64,000 nucleotides of DNA from Paracraurococcus sp042666655 (GTDB taxonomy: Bacteria > Pseudomonadota > Alphaproteobacteria > Acetobacterales > Acetobacteraceae): NCBI RefSeq assembly GCF_042666655.1, contig NZ_JBHTDE010000001.1:806001-870000 (forward strand), in the 5' to 3' direction. Positions 1 through 9,357 of the stretch are shown piece after piece (positions within the stretch are counted from its first letter, which is position 1; every line of letters begins with the position of its first letter). The notes under the pieces are model-generated. The model was given only the letters and a program-made list of their open reading frames with translations. It was not told the DNA's origin and did not search any database. Position numbers and translations under genes: made by a program.

Positions 1-840
1 GGCCACCCCCACCACGGTCCGGCCGACCACGGCGCAGGCGGTCGCCAGGCTCATCGCCACGCCCGCCCCGGCCTCCCCCAGCGCCGGGGCCAGGATGGAG
101 AACAGCGTGGTCAGCAGCCCCATCTGCGCAACGAGCCCGAGGGCGAAGGCCAGCGACAGGCTGCGGAACGGCCCCTGCCGCCAGAGCGGCCCGGCCGGCG
201 CGGCGAGCGGGCGCGCAGGCGGCGGCCCCGCCGCGCCATCCGGGTAGAGCCCCATCGCCGCCGGAGTCGCGCCCAGCCAACGCCCGGCCAGCACCCAGCC
301 GACGGCGGCAACCAGCAGCGCCACCCAGGCGGAGGCGCCGGCGAAGCCGCAGGCGGCGATCAGCGCCGCCCAGAAGGGGGTGAACAGCACCCCGCCGAAG
401 CTGGCGCCATTGAAGGCCATGGACAAGGCGGCGCCGCGGCGGCGGTCGAACCAGGGTGCCACCATGGCATTGATGGCGACGCCGCTGGTCAGCGCCCAGC
501 CGAGCGCGGTCAGCAGCGCCGCCGGCAGCATCTGCCAGGGCGCCGTCGCATGGCCCCAGGCCAGTGCGCCGGCGGCGCAGGCCAGCAGCCCGGTGCGCGT
601 CACCGCGACCAGCCCGAAGCGCCGGTGCAGCCCCGGCAGCCGGGTGACGATCGCGCCGCTGGCCAGGAAATGCAGGGTAATCGCCGCCGAGATCAGGGAC
701 AGCGGCCAGCCCTCGCGCGCATGCAGCGCATGCAGGTAGACCGAGGGTCCGTAGAAATTGATTCCCCAGCTGAACACCGCGACCACGAAGGCCGCCGCGA
801 CCACCTGCCAGCCGAAGAAGACCCCCGCGCGCTGCGCCAT
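1..840 (-). CDS. MFS transporter, 3' end cut by window edge
   Basis: The frame is open from an ATG at 840 down to base 1, giving the first 280 residues of an integral membrane protein. It has hydrophobic helices in the usual MFS spacing and begins MAQRAGVFFGWQVVAAAF. A charged loop after helix 4 reads PWFDRRRGAALSMAF, which fits the cytoplasmic loop of oxalate/formate-antiporter-like MFS proteins. Roughly 120 C-terminal residues should lie outside the window. It is transcribed away from the ATP synthase operon, with a 214-base divergent intergenic region. The substrate cannot be told from sequence; monocarboxylates are a common guess for this subgroup. Confidence 0.85.
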   Translation of the reverse strand, partial: MAQRAGVFFGWQVVAAAFVVAVFSWGINFYGPSVYLHALHAREGWPLSLISAAITLHFLASGAIVTRLPGLHRRFGLVAVTRTGLLACAAGALAWGHATAPWQMLPAALLTALGWALTSGVAINAMVAPWFDRRRGAALSMAFNGASFGGVLFTPFWAALIAACGFAGASAWVALLVAAVGWVLAGRWLGATPAAMGLYPDGAAGPPPARPLAAPAGPLWRQGPFRSLSLAFALGLVAQMGLLTTLFSILAPALGEAGAGVAMSLATACAVVGRTVVGVA

Positions 841-1054
841 GTTTCGGCGATCCTCCCCACCCGTTCCGGCCCTGATTCGCGGCGAAGCCTGACACGGCCG
901 CGGCTTTCCCGGCTTCGTCGCGGGGCGAATTGACCCGGCCCGGCCAGATTGCGGGGGCGTGAACCCCATGGTAAAGGCCTCGCGCCGCACCGGTTGTGAA
1001 GCTTGGTGGCGGACCCGCGCACGCGCACCTTCAGGAACAGGACCGGGAAAGCCC

Positions 1055-1648
1055 GTGGCCTCCGCCGAGACCATTTCCGCCTCTGCGTCCAACCCATCCG
1101 GCCTGGCCGGGCGCTATGCGCTCGCCTTGCTGGGTCTCGCGGATGACCGTCGCCAGACGGATCCCGGGACGGTGGACCGCATCGCCGCCGACCTCGAACG
1201 CCTCTTCGCGCTGTGGCGCGACGACGAGGGTTTCCGCGCCTTCGTCGCCGATCCCCGGCTCGACAGCGTGTCGCAGAAGAAGGGCGCCTTCGCCGTTCTC
1301 GACCGCGTCGGGATCGGCGCCGAGGTCCGCAACCTTATCGGCGTGCTGATCGCCAACCGCCGGCTCGGCCGCCTGCCGGAGGTCGCGCAGGCCTTCGGGA
1401 CGCTGCTCGCGGCGCGGCGTGGCCAGCAGCTCGCCCAGGTCACCAGCGCGCATCCGCTGAGCGACACGCAGCGCGCCCAGCTCAGTGCGCGGCTGACCGA
1501 AGCCGGCTTCTCCGGCGTCAAGCTTTCGGAGCAGGTGGATCCCACGATCCTCGGCGGACTGATCCTGCGGATCGGCTCCCGGCTCTATGACAACAGCATC
1601 AAATCCAAGCTGCAGCGACTGCAGTACGCTATGAAGGGGGCCGCCTGA
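1055..1648 (+). CDS. atpH: ATP synthase F1 subunit delta
   Basis: Subunit delta (OSCP equivalent) joins the F1 head to the peripheral stalk of the Fo sector. The frame is open from 959, but I place the start at GTG 1055 because that gives 197 residues, close to the family's usual 180-190. It also begins just before the conserved SGLAGRYALALLGLA segment, and a purine-rich AGGAACAGGA lies 12 bases upstream. The C-terminal half carries DPTILGGLILRIGSRLYDNS, the family signature for the F1-contacting region. It is first in the order delta-alpha-gamma-beta-epsilon; the start of atpA follows its stop by two bases. No Fo genes are adjacent, as is normal for Alphaproteobacteria. Confidence 0.93.
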   Translation: MASAETISASASNPSGLAGRYALALLGLADDRRQTDPGTVDRIAADLERLFALWRDDEGFRAFVADPRLDSVSQKKGAFAVLDRVGIGAEVRNLIGVLIANRRLGRLPEVAQAFGTLLAARRGQQLAQVTSAHPLSDTQRAQLSARLTEAGFSGVKLSEQVDPTILGGLILRIGSRLYDNSIKSKLQRLQYAMKGAA

Positions 1649-1650
1649 CC

Positions 1651-3186
1651 ATGGACATCCGTCCCGCAGAGATCTCGGAAATCCTGAAGCGGCAGATCGC
1701 TGGCTTCGACACCGAGGCGAATGTGGCCGAAGTCGGCACCGTCCTCTCGGTCGGTGACGGCATCGCCCGCGTCTACGGCCTGCAGAACGTGATGGCCGGC
1801 GAGCTGGTGCTGTTCCCCAGCGCCGGCATCAAGGGCATGGCGCTGAACCTCGAGCACGACAACGTCGGCATCGTGATCTTCGGCGACGACCGCGGCGTCA
1901 AGGAAGGCGACACGGTCGAGCGCACCGGCGACATCGTCGACGTGCCGGCCGGCCGCGGCCTGCTCGGCCGCGTGGTCGACGGCCTCGGCAACCCGATCGA
2001 CGGCAAGGGCCCGCTCACCGACGTGACCCGCATGCGCGTCGAGGTGAAGGCCCCCGGCATCATCCCGCGCAAGTCGGTGCATGAGCCGATGCAGACCGGC
2101 ATCAAGGCGATCGACGCGCTGATCCCGATCGGCCGCGGCCAGCGCGAGCTGGTGATCGGCGACCGCCAGACCGGCAAGACCGCCGTCATCATCGACACCA
2201 TCATCAACCAGAAGCCGATCAACGCCGGGACCGACGAGAGCAAGAAGCTCTACACGATCTACGTCGCGGTCGGCCAGAAGCGCTCCACCGTCGCCCAGCT
2301 GGTCCGCACGCTGGAGGAGAACGGCGCGCTGGAATACTCGATCATCGTCGCCGCCACCGCCTCCGACCCGGCGCCGATGCAGTTCCTGGCGCCCTATACC
2401 GGCTGCACCATGGGCGAGTATTTCCGCGACAACGGCATGCACGCGGTCATCTTCTACGACGACCTGTCGAAGCAGGCCGTCGCCTATCGCCAGATGTCGC
2501 TGCTGCTGCGCCGTCCGCCGGGCCGCGAGGCCTATCCGGGCGACGTCTTCTACCTGCACAGCCGCCTGCTCGAGCGCGCGGCGAAGATGAACGACGATTT
2601 CGGCAACGGCTCGCTGACCGCGCTGCCGGTGATCGAGACTCAGGCGGGCGACGTCTCGGCCTATATCCCGACCAACGTCATCAGCATCACCGACGGCCAG
2701 ATCTTCCTGGAGACCGAGCTGTTCTTCAAGGGCATCCGCCCCGCGGTGAACGTCGGCCTCTCGGTGTCCCGCGTCGGGTCCGCCGCGCAGATCAAGGCGA
2801 TGAAGCAGGTCGCCGGCAAGATCAAGCTGGAGCTCGCGCAGTACCGCGAGATGGCGGCCTTCGCGCAGTTCTCCTCCGACCTCGACGCCTCGACCCAGGC
2901 GCTGCTGGCCCGCGGCGCGCGGCTGACCGAACTCCTGAAGCAGCCGCAGTTCAAGCCGGTGCCGGTCGAGGAGCAGGTGGTGGCGATCTTCGCCGGCACC
3001 CGCGGCTACCTCGACCGCATCCCGGTGAACTCGGTGGGCCCCTTCGAGACGCGGATGCTGGGTGAGCTGAAGTCGGCCGCACCCGAGATCCTCGAGGCGA
3101 TCCGCACCGACCGCGAGATCAAGAAGCCGACCGAGGACAAGCTGGTCGCCTTCCTCGACGGTTTCGCCAAGTCCTTCGCGGCCTGA
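1651..3186 (+). CDS. atpA: ATP synthase F1 subunit alpha
   Basis: The regulatory nucleotide-binding subunit of the F1 head, 511 residues, full length for the family. The Walker A motif GDRQTGKT is at about residues 170-177. The stretch ending in PAVNVGLSVSRVGSAAQ near residue 370 is the conserved alpha-subunit signature region. It is coupled closely to atpH (two-base gap) and precedes atpG by 26 bases. Nothing is odd in length or motif content. Confidence 0.98.
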   Translation: MDIRPAEISEILKRQIAGFDTEANVAEVGTVLSVGDGIARVYGLQNVMAGELVLFPSAGIKGMALNLEHDNVGIVIFGDDRGVKEGDTVERTGDIVDVPAGRGLLGRVVDGLGNPIDGKGPLTDVTRMRVEVKAPGIIPRKSVHEPMQTGIKAIDALIPIGRGQRELVIGDRQTGKTAVIIDTIINQKPINAGTDESKKLYTIYVAVGQKRSTVAQLVRTLEENGALEYSIIVAATASDPAPMQFLAPYTGCTMGEYFRDNGMHAVIFYDDLSKQAVAYRQMSLLLRRPPGREAYPGDVFYLHSRLLERAAKMNDDFGNGSLTALPVIETQAGDVSAYIPTNVISITDGQIFLETELFFKGIRPAVNVGLSVSRVGSAAQIKAMKQVAGKIKLELAQYREMAAFAQFSSDLDASTQALLARGARLTELLKQPQFKPVPVEEQVVAIFAGTRGYLDRIPVNSVGPFETRMLGELKSAAPEILEAIRTDREIKKPTEDKLVAFLDGFAKSFAA

Positions 3187-3212
3187 GGCCGCAGGCAGAA
3201 GGGACTTAGCCG

Positions 3213-4097
3213 ATGGCGAGCCTCAAGGATCTGCGCATGCGGATCAACAGCGTGAAGAACACGCGGAAGATCACGCAGGCGATGAAGATGGTGGCGGCGG
3301 CGAAGCTCCGCCGCGCCCAGACACAGGCCGAGGCGGCACGCCCCTATGCCGAGCGGACCGAGGCGATCCTCGGCTCGCTCGGTTCGGCGGTCGCATCGAC
3401 GCCGGGCGCCCCGCCGATGCTGGTCGGCACCGGCGCCGACCGGGTGCACCTGCTGGTCGTCGTCACCGCCGATCGTGGCCTGGCGGGCGGCTTCAACACC
3501 AATGTCGGGCGTCTTGCCCGCGCCCGCATCCGGGCGCTCGAGGGCGATGGCAAGGTGGTGAAGATCCTGACGGTGGGGCGCAAGGGTGCCTCCTACCTGA
3601 AGCGCGAATTCGCCAGCCGCTTCGTCGGCGAGATCACCTTCATGGGCAAGAAGCGGGTCGAGTTCACCGATGCCGAGGCCATCGCGGTCCGCGTGACCGA
3701 GATGCTGGAGGCCGGCGAATTCGACGTCTGCTCGCTGATCTACAACCGCTTCCGGAACGTGATCAGCCAGATCCCGACCGACCAGCGGCTAATCCCGGCG
3801 CCGCTGCCGGAAGGCGAGGCGGCGGCCGCGACCGGCCCGCAGGCATTGTACGACTACGAGCCGGACGAGGAGGCGATCCTCGCCTCGCTGCTGCCGCGCA
3901 ACCTGGCGATCCAGATCTACCGTGCCGTGCTGGAAAGCACCGCCGGCTTCTATGCCAGCCAGATGACCGCGATGGACAATGCCACGCGCAACGCCGGCGA
4001 CATGATCAACCGGCTGACGCTGAACTACAACCGCACCCGCCAGGCCAACATTACCCGCGAGCTGATCGAGATCATCTCCGGGGCCGAGGCGCTGTGA
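3213..4097 (+). CDS. atpG: ATP synthase F1 subunit gamma
   Basis: The central rotary shaft of F1, 294 residues. The N-terminal helix MASLKDLRMRINSVKNTRKI and the C-terminal helix (MDNATRNAGDMINRLTLNYN, then RTRQANITRELIEIISGAEAL) are the two coiled-coil strands of the shaft and both are highly conserved. The start is ATG 3213, after an AGAAGGGA-type purine stretch. A 66-base spacer separates it from atpD. Confidence 0.97.
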   Translation: MASLKDLRMRINSVKNTRKITQAMKMVAAAKLRRAQTQAEAARPYAERTEAILGSLGSAVASTPGAPPMLVGTGADRVHLLVVVTADRGLAGGFNTNVGRLARARIRALEGDGKVVKILTVGRKGASYLKREFASRFVGEITFMGKKRVEFTDAEAIAVRVTEMLEAGEFDVCSLIYNRFRNVISQIPTDQRLIPAPLPEGEAAAATGPQALYDYEPDEEAILASLLPRNLAIQIYRAVLESTAGFYASQMTAMDNATRNAGDMINRLTLNYNRTRQANITRELIEIISGAEAL

Positions 4098-4163
4098 TGC
4101 GATCGTGGAGCGCCGCAGGCGCGGAACGTGAATCGCAGAACCGATAGACAAGGGATTGGCACG

Positions 4164-5591
4164 ATGAAGAACAATGTCGGGCAGATCGCCCAGGTCCTCG
4201 GCGCCGTGGTGGACGTGCAGTTCCCGGGCGAGCTGCCGGCCATCCTGAACGCGCTGACCACCAAGAACGGCGACAACACGCTGGTCCTCGAAGTCGCCCA
4301 GCACCTGGGTGAGCGCACCGTCCGCTGCATCGCCATGGACATGACCGACGGCCTGGTCCGCGGCCAGGAAGTGGTCGACACCGGCGCCGGCATCTCGGTG
4401 CCGGTGGGCGCCGGCACGCTCGGCCGCATCATGAACGTCATCGGCGAGCCGATCGACGAGCGTGGCCCGGTGCCGCACGAGAAGACCTACACCATCCACC
4501 GCGAGGCCCCGGCCTTCGAGGACCAGGCCACCGCGGCCGAGATCCTCGTCACCGGCATCAAGGTCATCGACCTACTCGCGCCCTACATCAAGGGCGGCAA
4601 GATCGGCCTGTTCGGCGGCGCCGGCGTGGGCAAGACGGTCACCATCCAGGAGCTGATCAACAACATCGCCAAGGGCCATGGCGGCGTGTCGGTCTTCGCC
4701 GGCGTGGGCGAGCGGACGCGCGAAGGCAACGACCTGTATCATGAAATGGTCGATGCCGGCGTCATCAAGCTGGGCGACGGCAACACGGAAGGCTCCAAGG
4801 TGGCGCTGGTCTATGGCCAGATGAACGAGCCGCCGGGCGCCCGCGCCCGGGTCGCGCTGTCCGGCCTCTCGGTCGCGGAGTTCTTCCGCGACGAGCAGGG
4901 CCAGGACGTGCTGTTCTTCATCGACAACATCTTCCGCTTCACCCAGGCGGGCGCGGAAGTCTCGGCGCTGCTGGGCCGCATTCCCTCCGCGGTGGGCTAC
5001 CAGCCGACGCTGGCGACCGACATGGGCGCGCTGCAGGAACGCATCACCTCGACGAAGAAGGGCTCGATCACCTCGGTCCAGGCCATCTACGTGCCGGCCG
5101 ACGACCTGACCGACCCGGCGCCGGCGACCTCCTTCGCCCACCTCGACGCGACCACCACGCTGAACCGCTCGATCGCCGAGCTCGGCATCTTCCCCGCCGT
5201 CGATCCGCTGGACAGCACCTCCCGCGCGCTCGACCCGCGGATCGTCGGCGACGAGCACTACCGCGTCGCCCGCGAGGTGCAGCGCATCCTGCAGACCTAC
5301 AAGTCGCTGCAGGACATCATCGCCATCCTCGGGATGGACGAGCTGTCCGAGGAGGACAAGCTGGTCGTGGCGCGTGCGCGCAAGATCCAGCGCTTCCTCA
5401 GCCAGCCCTTCCACGTGGCCGAGGTCTTCACCGGCACGCCGGGCGTCTTCGTGAAGCTGGAGGACACCGTCCGCAGCTTCGCCGCGATCTGCGCCGGCGA
5501 ATACGACCACCTGCCGGAAGCCGCCTTCTACATGGTCGGCACGATCGAGGAAGCGGTGAAGAAGGGCGACACCCTGAAGGCCGCCGCCTAA
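4164..5591 (+). CDS. atpD: ATP synthase F1 subunit beta
   Basis: The catalytic subunit of F1, 475 residues. The open frame reaches back to 4128, but ATG 4164 begins the conserved MKNNVGQIAQVLGAVVDVQF and has AAGGGA upstream. The Walker A motif GGAGVGKT is at about residues 151-158. The Walker B segment reads DVLFFIDNIFRFTQAG, and PSAVGYQPTLATDMGALQER is the beta-specific loop. It sits between atpG and atpC in the operon. Confidence 0.98.
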   Translation: MKNNVGQIAQVLGAVVDVQFPGELPAILNALTTKNGDNTLVLEVAQHLGERTVRCIAMDMTDGLVRGQEVVDTGAGISVPVGAGTLGRIMNVIGEPIDERGPVPHEKTYTIHREAPAFEDQATAAEILVTGIKVIDLLAPYIKGGKIGLFGGAGVGKTVTIQELINNIAKGHGGVSVFAGVGERTREGNDLYHEMVDAGVIKLGDGNTEGSKVALVYGQMNEPPGARARVALSGLSVAEFFRDEQGQDVLFFIDNIFRFTQAGAEVSALLGRIPSAVGYQPTLATDMGALQERITSTKKGSITSVQAIYVPADDLTDPAPATSFAHLDATTTLNRSIAELGIFPAVDPLDSTSRALDPRIVGDEHYRVAREVQRILQTYKSLQDIIAILGMDELSEEDKLVVARARKIQRFLSQPFHVAEVFTGTPGVFVKLEDTVRSFAAICAGEYDHLPEAAFYMVGTIEEAVKKGDTLKAAA

Positions 5592-5655
5592 GCGGCCCTG
5601 GCGCGGGCCCCGGCCCGCGCCGCTGGCTGATCTGGCTGAGTAAGGACCCTAGGAC

Positions 5656-6069
5656 ATGGCCACCTTCCTGCTCGAACTCGTCTCGCCGGAGAAGCTGCTG
5701 CTCTCCCGCCAGGTCGAGATGGCGACCATCCCCGCCGCCGAAGGCGAGATGGGCGTGCTGCCCGGCCATTCGCCGATGATCGTGACGCTTCGCGGGGGTG
5801 TCATCCGCGTGCGGGAGAACGGGGCCGAGACCGAGACGCTCTTCGTCGGCGGCGGCTTCGCCGAGGTCTCGCCGGAGCGTGTCACCGTGCTGGCCGACGA
5901 GGCGACGCCGCTCGCCAGCCTGTCCCGCGCGACCGCCGAGCGCCGCATCGTGGAAGCCGAGGCGGCGCTGAAGGCCGTGACCCCTGAGGATACCGAGGCC
6001 AAGCGCGACCTAGCGCTGGACCGGTTGCGCTCGGCCCGCGCCATGCTGGACGCCGCCCAGGCGGCCTGA
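5656..6069 (+). CDS. atpC: ATP synthase F1 subunit epsilon
   Basis: The small rotor subunit that couples gamma to the c-ring and can inhibit ATP hydrolysis, 137 residues. The N-terminal beta-sandwich contains the family signature EGEMGVLPGHSPMIVTLRGG. A short helical C-terminal domain (residues about 90-137) is rich in Ala and Arg. It is the last gene of the operon and is followed 26 bases later by a strong intrinsic terminator. Confidence 0.96.
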   Translation: MATFLLELVSPEKLLLSRQVEMATIPAAEGEMGVLPGHSPMIVTLRGGVIRVRENGAETETLFVGGGFAEVSPERVTVLADEATPLASLSRATAERRIVEAEAALKAVTPEDTEAKRDLALDRLRSARAMLDAAQAA

Positions 6070-6095
6070 GCCCGGGCGCTGCGGTTGAACCGACC

Positions 6096-6125
6096 GGGCC
6101 GGGGCGGCGACGCCCCGGCCCTTTT
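6096..6125 (+). terminator. Intrinsic terminator of the atp operon
   Basis: A perfect 10-bp GC stem (GGGCCGGGGC at 6096-6105, GCCCCGGCCC at 6112-6121) with a six-base loop is followed at once by TTTT. It sits 26 bases after the atpC stop and has the classic form of a Rho-independent terminator. Confidence 0.9.
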
Positions 6126-6321
6126 CGTGTCGGCGGCATAGCGCCCCCGCCACACTGAGGCTTTTTTGTTCGCAACGCTGTGCCCGGCATGCCACATGGC
6201 TTGAATCCGCTGCCGCCCTGGCGAACATGGAAGCGACGGCAGGATGGCCGTGAATTCGCGCGACGGCCCTCCAGCGCGCATCATGGGGGATGTTCGGCCC
6301 GCAGCGGGCCGCGGGGACAGC

Positions 6322-7173
6322 ATGAAGCATTGGCGTGTCGAGCAGGTGAGTTGGGACCGCTTCGATCCGTCGAAGGTGGACCCGGAGATCGTCCCGCTGG
6401 TCAAGGCGGCGGCGATGGTCGAGCGCAACGGTGACGACTATGCGATCTATCTCAAGCGGGTCTTCCGTGGCGACCCGGACTTCCATCTGGCCGCCGAGAA
6501 CTGGGCGCTGGAGGAGGTCCAGCACGGCGATGCGCTCGGCCGTTGGGGTGAGATCGCCGATCCGGGCTGGAACTACGCCGAGGCCTTCGCCCGCTATCGC
6601 GCCGGCTACAAGATCGACATCAACGCTGACGCCTCGATCCGCGGCTCCCGCACCGGCGAGCTGATCGCCCGCTGCATGGTCGAGACCGGGACCAGCAGCT
6701 ACTACACCGCCCTGGCCGAGGCGACCGAGGAGCCCGTCCTGAAGGAAGTCTGCCGGCTGATCGCGGCCGACGAGTACCGCCACTTCAAGCTCTTCTACGA
6801 CCACATGAAGCGCTACCTCGCGCGGGAAGACCTGTCATTCCTGCAGCGGCTGAAGGTCGCCGCCGGGCGGATCGGCGAGTCGGAGGACGACGAGCTCGCC
6901 TTCGCCTTCCACTGTTCGAACGAGGATCCCTCGACCCCCTACAGCCATGACCGCTGCATCGCCGGCTATATGGGCCGGGCAATGAATTTTTATCGTTTTC
7001 GGCATATTGAACGCGGCATGGGCATGGTCTTCAAATCGGTCGGGCTTGAACCGCGCGGCAGGCTCTCGGCGCTCGCGGCGCGCGGCGCCTGGCGGCTGCT
7101 CTGCTGGCGGCGGGACCGGTTCCGTGCCGCGCTGCTCCAGGAAGCCGCCCCCGCCCTGGCCCAGGCCGCCTGA
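6322..7173 (+). CDS. Ferritin-like diiron protein, acyl-ACP desaturase-like
   Basis: A soluble 283-residue protein with the carboxylate/histidine motifs of the type 2 fatty-acid desaturase fold. ENWALEEVQHGDALGRW near residue 62 matches the EENRHG motif, and LIAADEYRHFKLFYDH near residue 150 is the second E-x2-H half of the diiron site. Between them, VETGTSSYYTALAEATEEP supplies the intervening Glu. A frame opens at 6244, but ATG 6322 has GGGGAC seven bases upstream and begins the conserved part. It may act as an oxygenase or desaturase; the substrate is unknown. Its stop overlaps the likely CTG start of the next gene, so the two are probably translated together. Confidence 0.8.
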   Translation: MKHWRVEQVSWDRFDPSKVDPEIVPLVKAAAMVERNGDDYAIYLKRVFRGDPDFHLAAENWALEEVQHGDALGRWGEIADPGWNYAEAFARYRAGYKIDINADASIRGSRTGELIARCMVETGTSSYYTALAEATEEPVLKEVCRLIAADEYRHFKLFYDHMKRYLAREDLSFLQRLKVAAGRIGESEDDELAFAFHCSNEDPSTPYSHDRCIAGYMGRAMNFYRFRHIERGMGMVFKSVGLEPRGRLSALAARGAWRLLCWRRDRFRAALLQEAAPALAQAA

Positions 7174-8297
7174 CGCTGCGCCCGCGCCGCCGCTCCCTCC
7201 TTGCCGGCGCGGGGGTCGCGTTGCTCGGCCGCGGCGCCATGGCGCAGGCGGCGGGTGGCCTGGCTGCACGGGCCCGGGCGCAGGGCATCTTGTTCGGCGC
7301 CGCCATCAACACCGCCCGCCTGGCCGACGCCGCCTATGCCCGGCAGATGGCGACCGAAGCCCGCATCCTGGTCCCGGAATGGGAGGCCAAATGGGCCGCC
7401 CTGCAGCCGGAGGAGGGGCGGTTCGACTTCGCCCCGCTCGGTACAGTGCTGGACTTCGCCGCGCGCAACGCCCAGCAGGTCCGCGGGCACGCGCTCGTCT
7501 GGCACCAGGCGATGCCCGATTGGCTGGCCCCCGCCCTGGCCGAGGGGCCGGTGCGCGCCCGCGCCCTGCTCGCCGCGCATGTCGATGCCGTGCTGGCCCG
7601 CACCGCGCCGGTGATCCGCGACTGGGACGTGGTGAACGAGGCGGTGGCCAATGCCGGCGGCCCCTTCGTCGCGCCGACGCCGGCGATCGGCGACCTGCGC
7701 GACACGCCCTGGCTGCGGGCGCTTGGCCCCGGCTACATCGATCTGGCCTTCCAGCTGGCACGGGAACGCGACCGCACCCTGCGGCTGACCTACAACGACT
7801 ACGGGATCGAAGGCGACACGCCCTTCGCCGAGGAGAAGCGCCAGCGCGTGCTGCGCACGTTGCGACGGATGGTGGGTGCGCGGGTGCCGGTCGATGCGCT
7901 CGGCATCCAGGCGCATCTGATCATGGACGAGCCGTTCCGGCCGGAGCCCTTCGCTGCATTCCTGCGCCAGGTGCGCGCCCTCGGCCTGTCGGTCCTGCTG
8001 ACCGAGCTCGACGTGCGGGAAGCGGCGGTGGTGCCGCTCGACCTCGCGGCGCGCGACGCGGCGGTGGCGGCGCGGGTCGAGGCGGTGGTCGGCACGGCGC
8101 TGGCGGAAGGCTGCCGCACGGTGCTGACCTGGGGCCTGTCCGACAAGGACAGCTGGCTGGCGACCGACAAGGACGTCGCCCGCAAGGATGGCGGCATCCA
8201 TCGCGGCCTGCCGCTGGATGCCGAGGGCCGGCGCAAGCCGATGTGGCAGGCGCTGGCCCGGCTGTTCGAGGCGCCGCCTACCGCGCCGCCGCGGTGA
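7170..8297 (+). CDS. Endo-1,4-beta-xylanase-like glycoside hydrolase, family GH10
   Basis: A GH10 TIM-barrel protein expected to hydrolyse beta-1,4-xylan outside the cytoplasm. The acid/base Glu lies in WDVVNEAV and the nucleophile Glu in LLTELDVRE, both in the expected order; GHALVWHQAMPDWL and WGLSDKDSW are further GH10 signatures. The first standard start is TTG 7221, but that would cut off an in-frame twin-arginine leader, RPRRRSLLAGAGVALL followed by AMAQA. Reading from CTG 7170, which overlaps the previous stop as CTGA (CTG 7176 is an alternative), restores the leader and gives about 375 residues. The GH10 call is firm; the start is inference. It overlaps the oppositely oriented TRAP gene by 20 bases at the 3' ends. 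Confidence 0.85.
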   Translation: MTLRPRRRSLLAGAGVALLGRGAMAQAAGGLAARARAQGILFGAAINTARLADAAYARQMATEARILVPEWEAKWAALQPEEGRFDFAPLGTVLDFAARNAQQVRGHALVWHQAMPDWLAPALAEGPVRARALLAAHVDAVLARTAPVIRDWDVVNEAVANAGGPFVAPTPAIGDLRDTPWLRALGPGYIDLAFQLARERDRTLRLTYNDYGIEGDTPFAEEKRQRVLRTLRRMVGARVPVDALGIQAHLIMDEPFRPEPFAAFLRQVRALGLSVLLTELDVREAAVVPLDLAARDAAVAARVEAVVGTALAEGCRTVLTWGLSDKDSWLATDKDVARKDGGIHRGLPLDAEGRRKPMWQALARLFEAPPTAPPR

Positions 8298-9357
8298 AGG
8301 CGAAGTTGTCGTAGGCGTTGTCGGCGATCCGCGCCCATTGGAACTGGTCATCGCGGTAGGGCTTGTAGCTCTCCCAGATCCGCCGGAACCGCGCATCCTT
8401 GGCGGCCATTTCCTCGATCATCTCATGCGTCGACTTCCAGGCGGCCTGCATGACGTCGCGCGGCCAGGCCCGCAGCTGGGCGCCGGCGGCGACCAGCCGG
8501 CGCAGGGCCAGCGGGTTCTGGTGGTCGTAGCGCGCGATCATCTCCAGCTCGGTCTCGATGCAGGCGACCTGGATGGCGGATTTGTAGGCGTCCGGCAGCG
8601 GGTCCCAGGCCTTCTGGCCGATCACCAGGTGGCCGCGGGCGCAGGGCTCCCAGAAGCCCGGCCCGTAATAGTATTTCGCCACGCGATGGAAGCCGAGCTT
8701 CTCGTCGTCGTAGGGCCCGACGAATTCCGCCGCGTCGATCGTGCCGCGCTCGAGCGAGGGGTAGATGTCCGAGGCCGGCACCAGGGTGGGCACCGCGCCG
8801 ATCCGCTGGAACACCCGGCCGCCGAGCCCGGCGACGCGGAATTTCAGCCCCTGCATGTCGGCCAGCGACTTCACCTCATTGCGGAACCAGCCACCCATCT
8901 GGGTCCCGGTATCGCCGCAGAGGAAGCCGACGCAGTTGAACTCCTTCAGCATCTCGGCACAGAACTCGTTGCCGCCGCCGCGCTTCATCCAGGCGCCCTG
9001 CTGGCGGTAATTCCCGCCGAACGGCATCGAGGTGAAGAAGCTCAGCGCCGGGTCCTTGCCGATATAGTAGTACAGCGCGGTCTGGCCGCATTCGATGGTG
9101 CCGTTCTGCACCGCGTCCAGCACCTGCAGCGGCGGGGCGATCTCGCCGGCGGAGAAGGCGCGGATCTGGAAGCGGTTGTCGGTCAGCTCCGCCACGCGCT
9201 TGCTGATCGTCTCGGCGCCGAAGAACAGGATGTCGAGATTCTTCGGGAAGCTGGATTGGAGCCGCCAGCGGATTTCCGGGTTCTGCGTCTGGGCAAGGGC
9301 GGGCGTGGCGAGGGCGGGCGCGGCGGCGGCCGCGCCGAGGATGGATCGGCGATTCAT
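8278..9357 (-). CDS. TRAP transporter solute-binding protein, DctP/TakP type (copy 1)
   Basis: A periplasmic solute-binding protein of the TRAP family, 359 residues. It starts MNRRSILGAAAAAPALATPALAQ in outline, a Tat-type leader (RRSIL) with a signal-peptidase site near residue 22. The conserved GTQMGGWFRNEVKSL and EFVGPYDDEKLG segments match the TakP (2-oxo acid) subgroup. No DctQ or DctM membrane subunits lie nearby, so it must work with a permease encoded elsewhere or have another role. It is clearly paralogous to the gene at 13502-14584. The start ATG 9357 has GGGGAG upstream, and that site lies within a potential hairpin. Confidence 0.92.
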   Translation of the reverse strand: MNRRSILGAAAAAPALATPALAQTQNPEIRWRLQSSFPKNLDILFFGAETISKRVAELTDNRFQIRAFSAGEIAPPLQVLDAVQNGTIECGQTALYYYIGKDPALSFFTSMPFGGNYRQQGAWMKRGGGNEFCAEMLKEFNCVGFLCGDTGTQMGGWFRNEVKSLADMQGLKFRVAGLGGRVFQRIGAVPTLVPASDIYPSLERGTIDAAEFVGPYDDEKLGFHRVAKYYYGPGFWEPCARGHLVIGQKAWDPLPDAYKSAIQVACIETELEMIARYDHQNPLALRRLVAAGAQLRAWPRDVMQAAWKSTHEMIEEMAAKDARFRRIWESYKPYRDDQFQWARIADNAYDNFAFTAAAR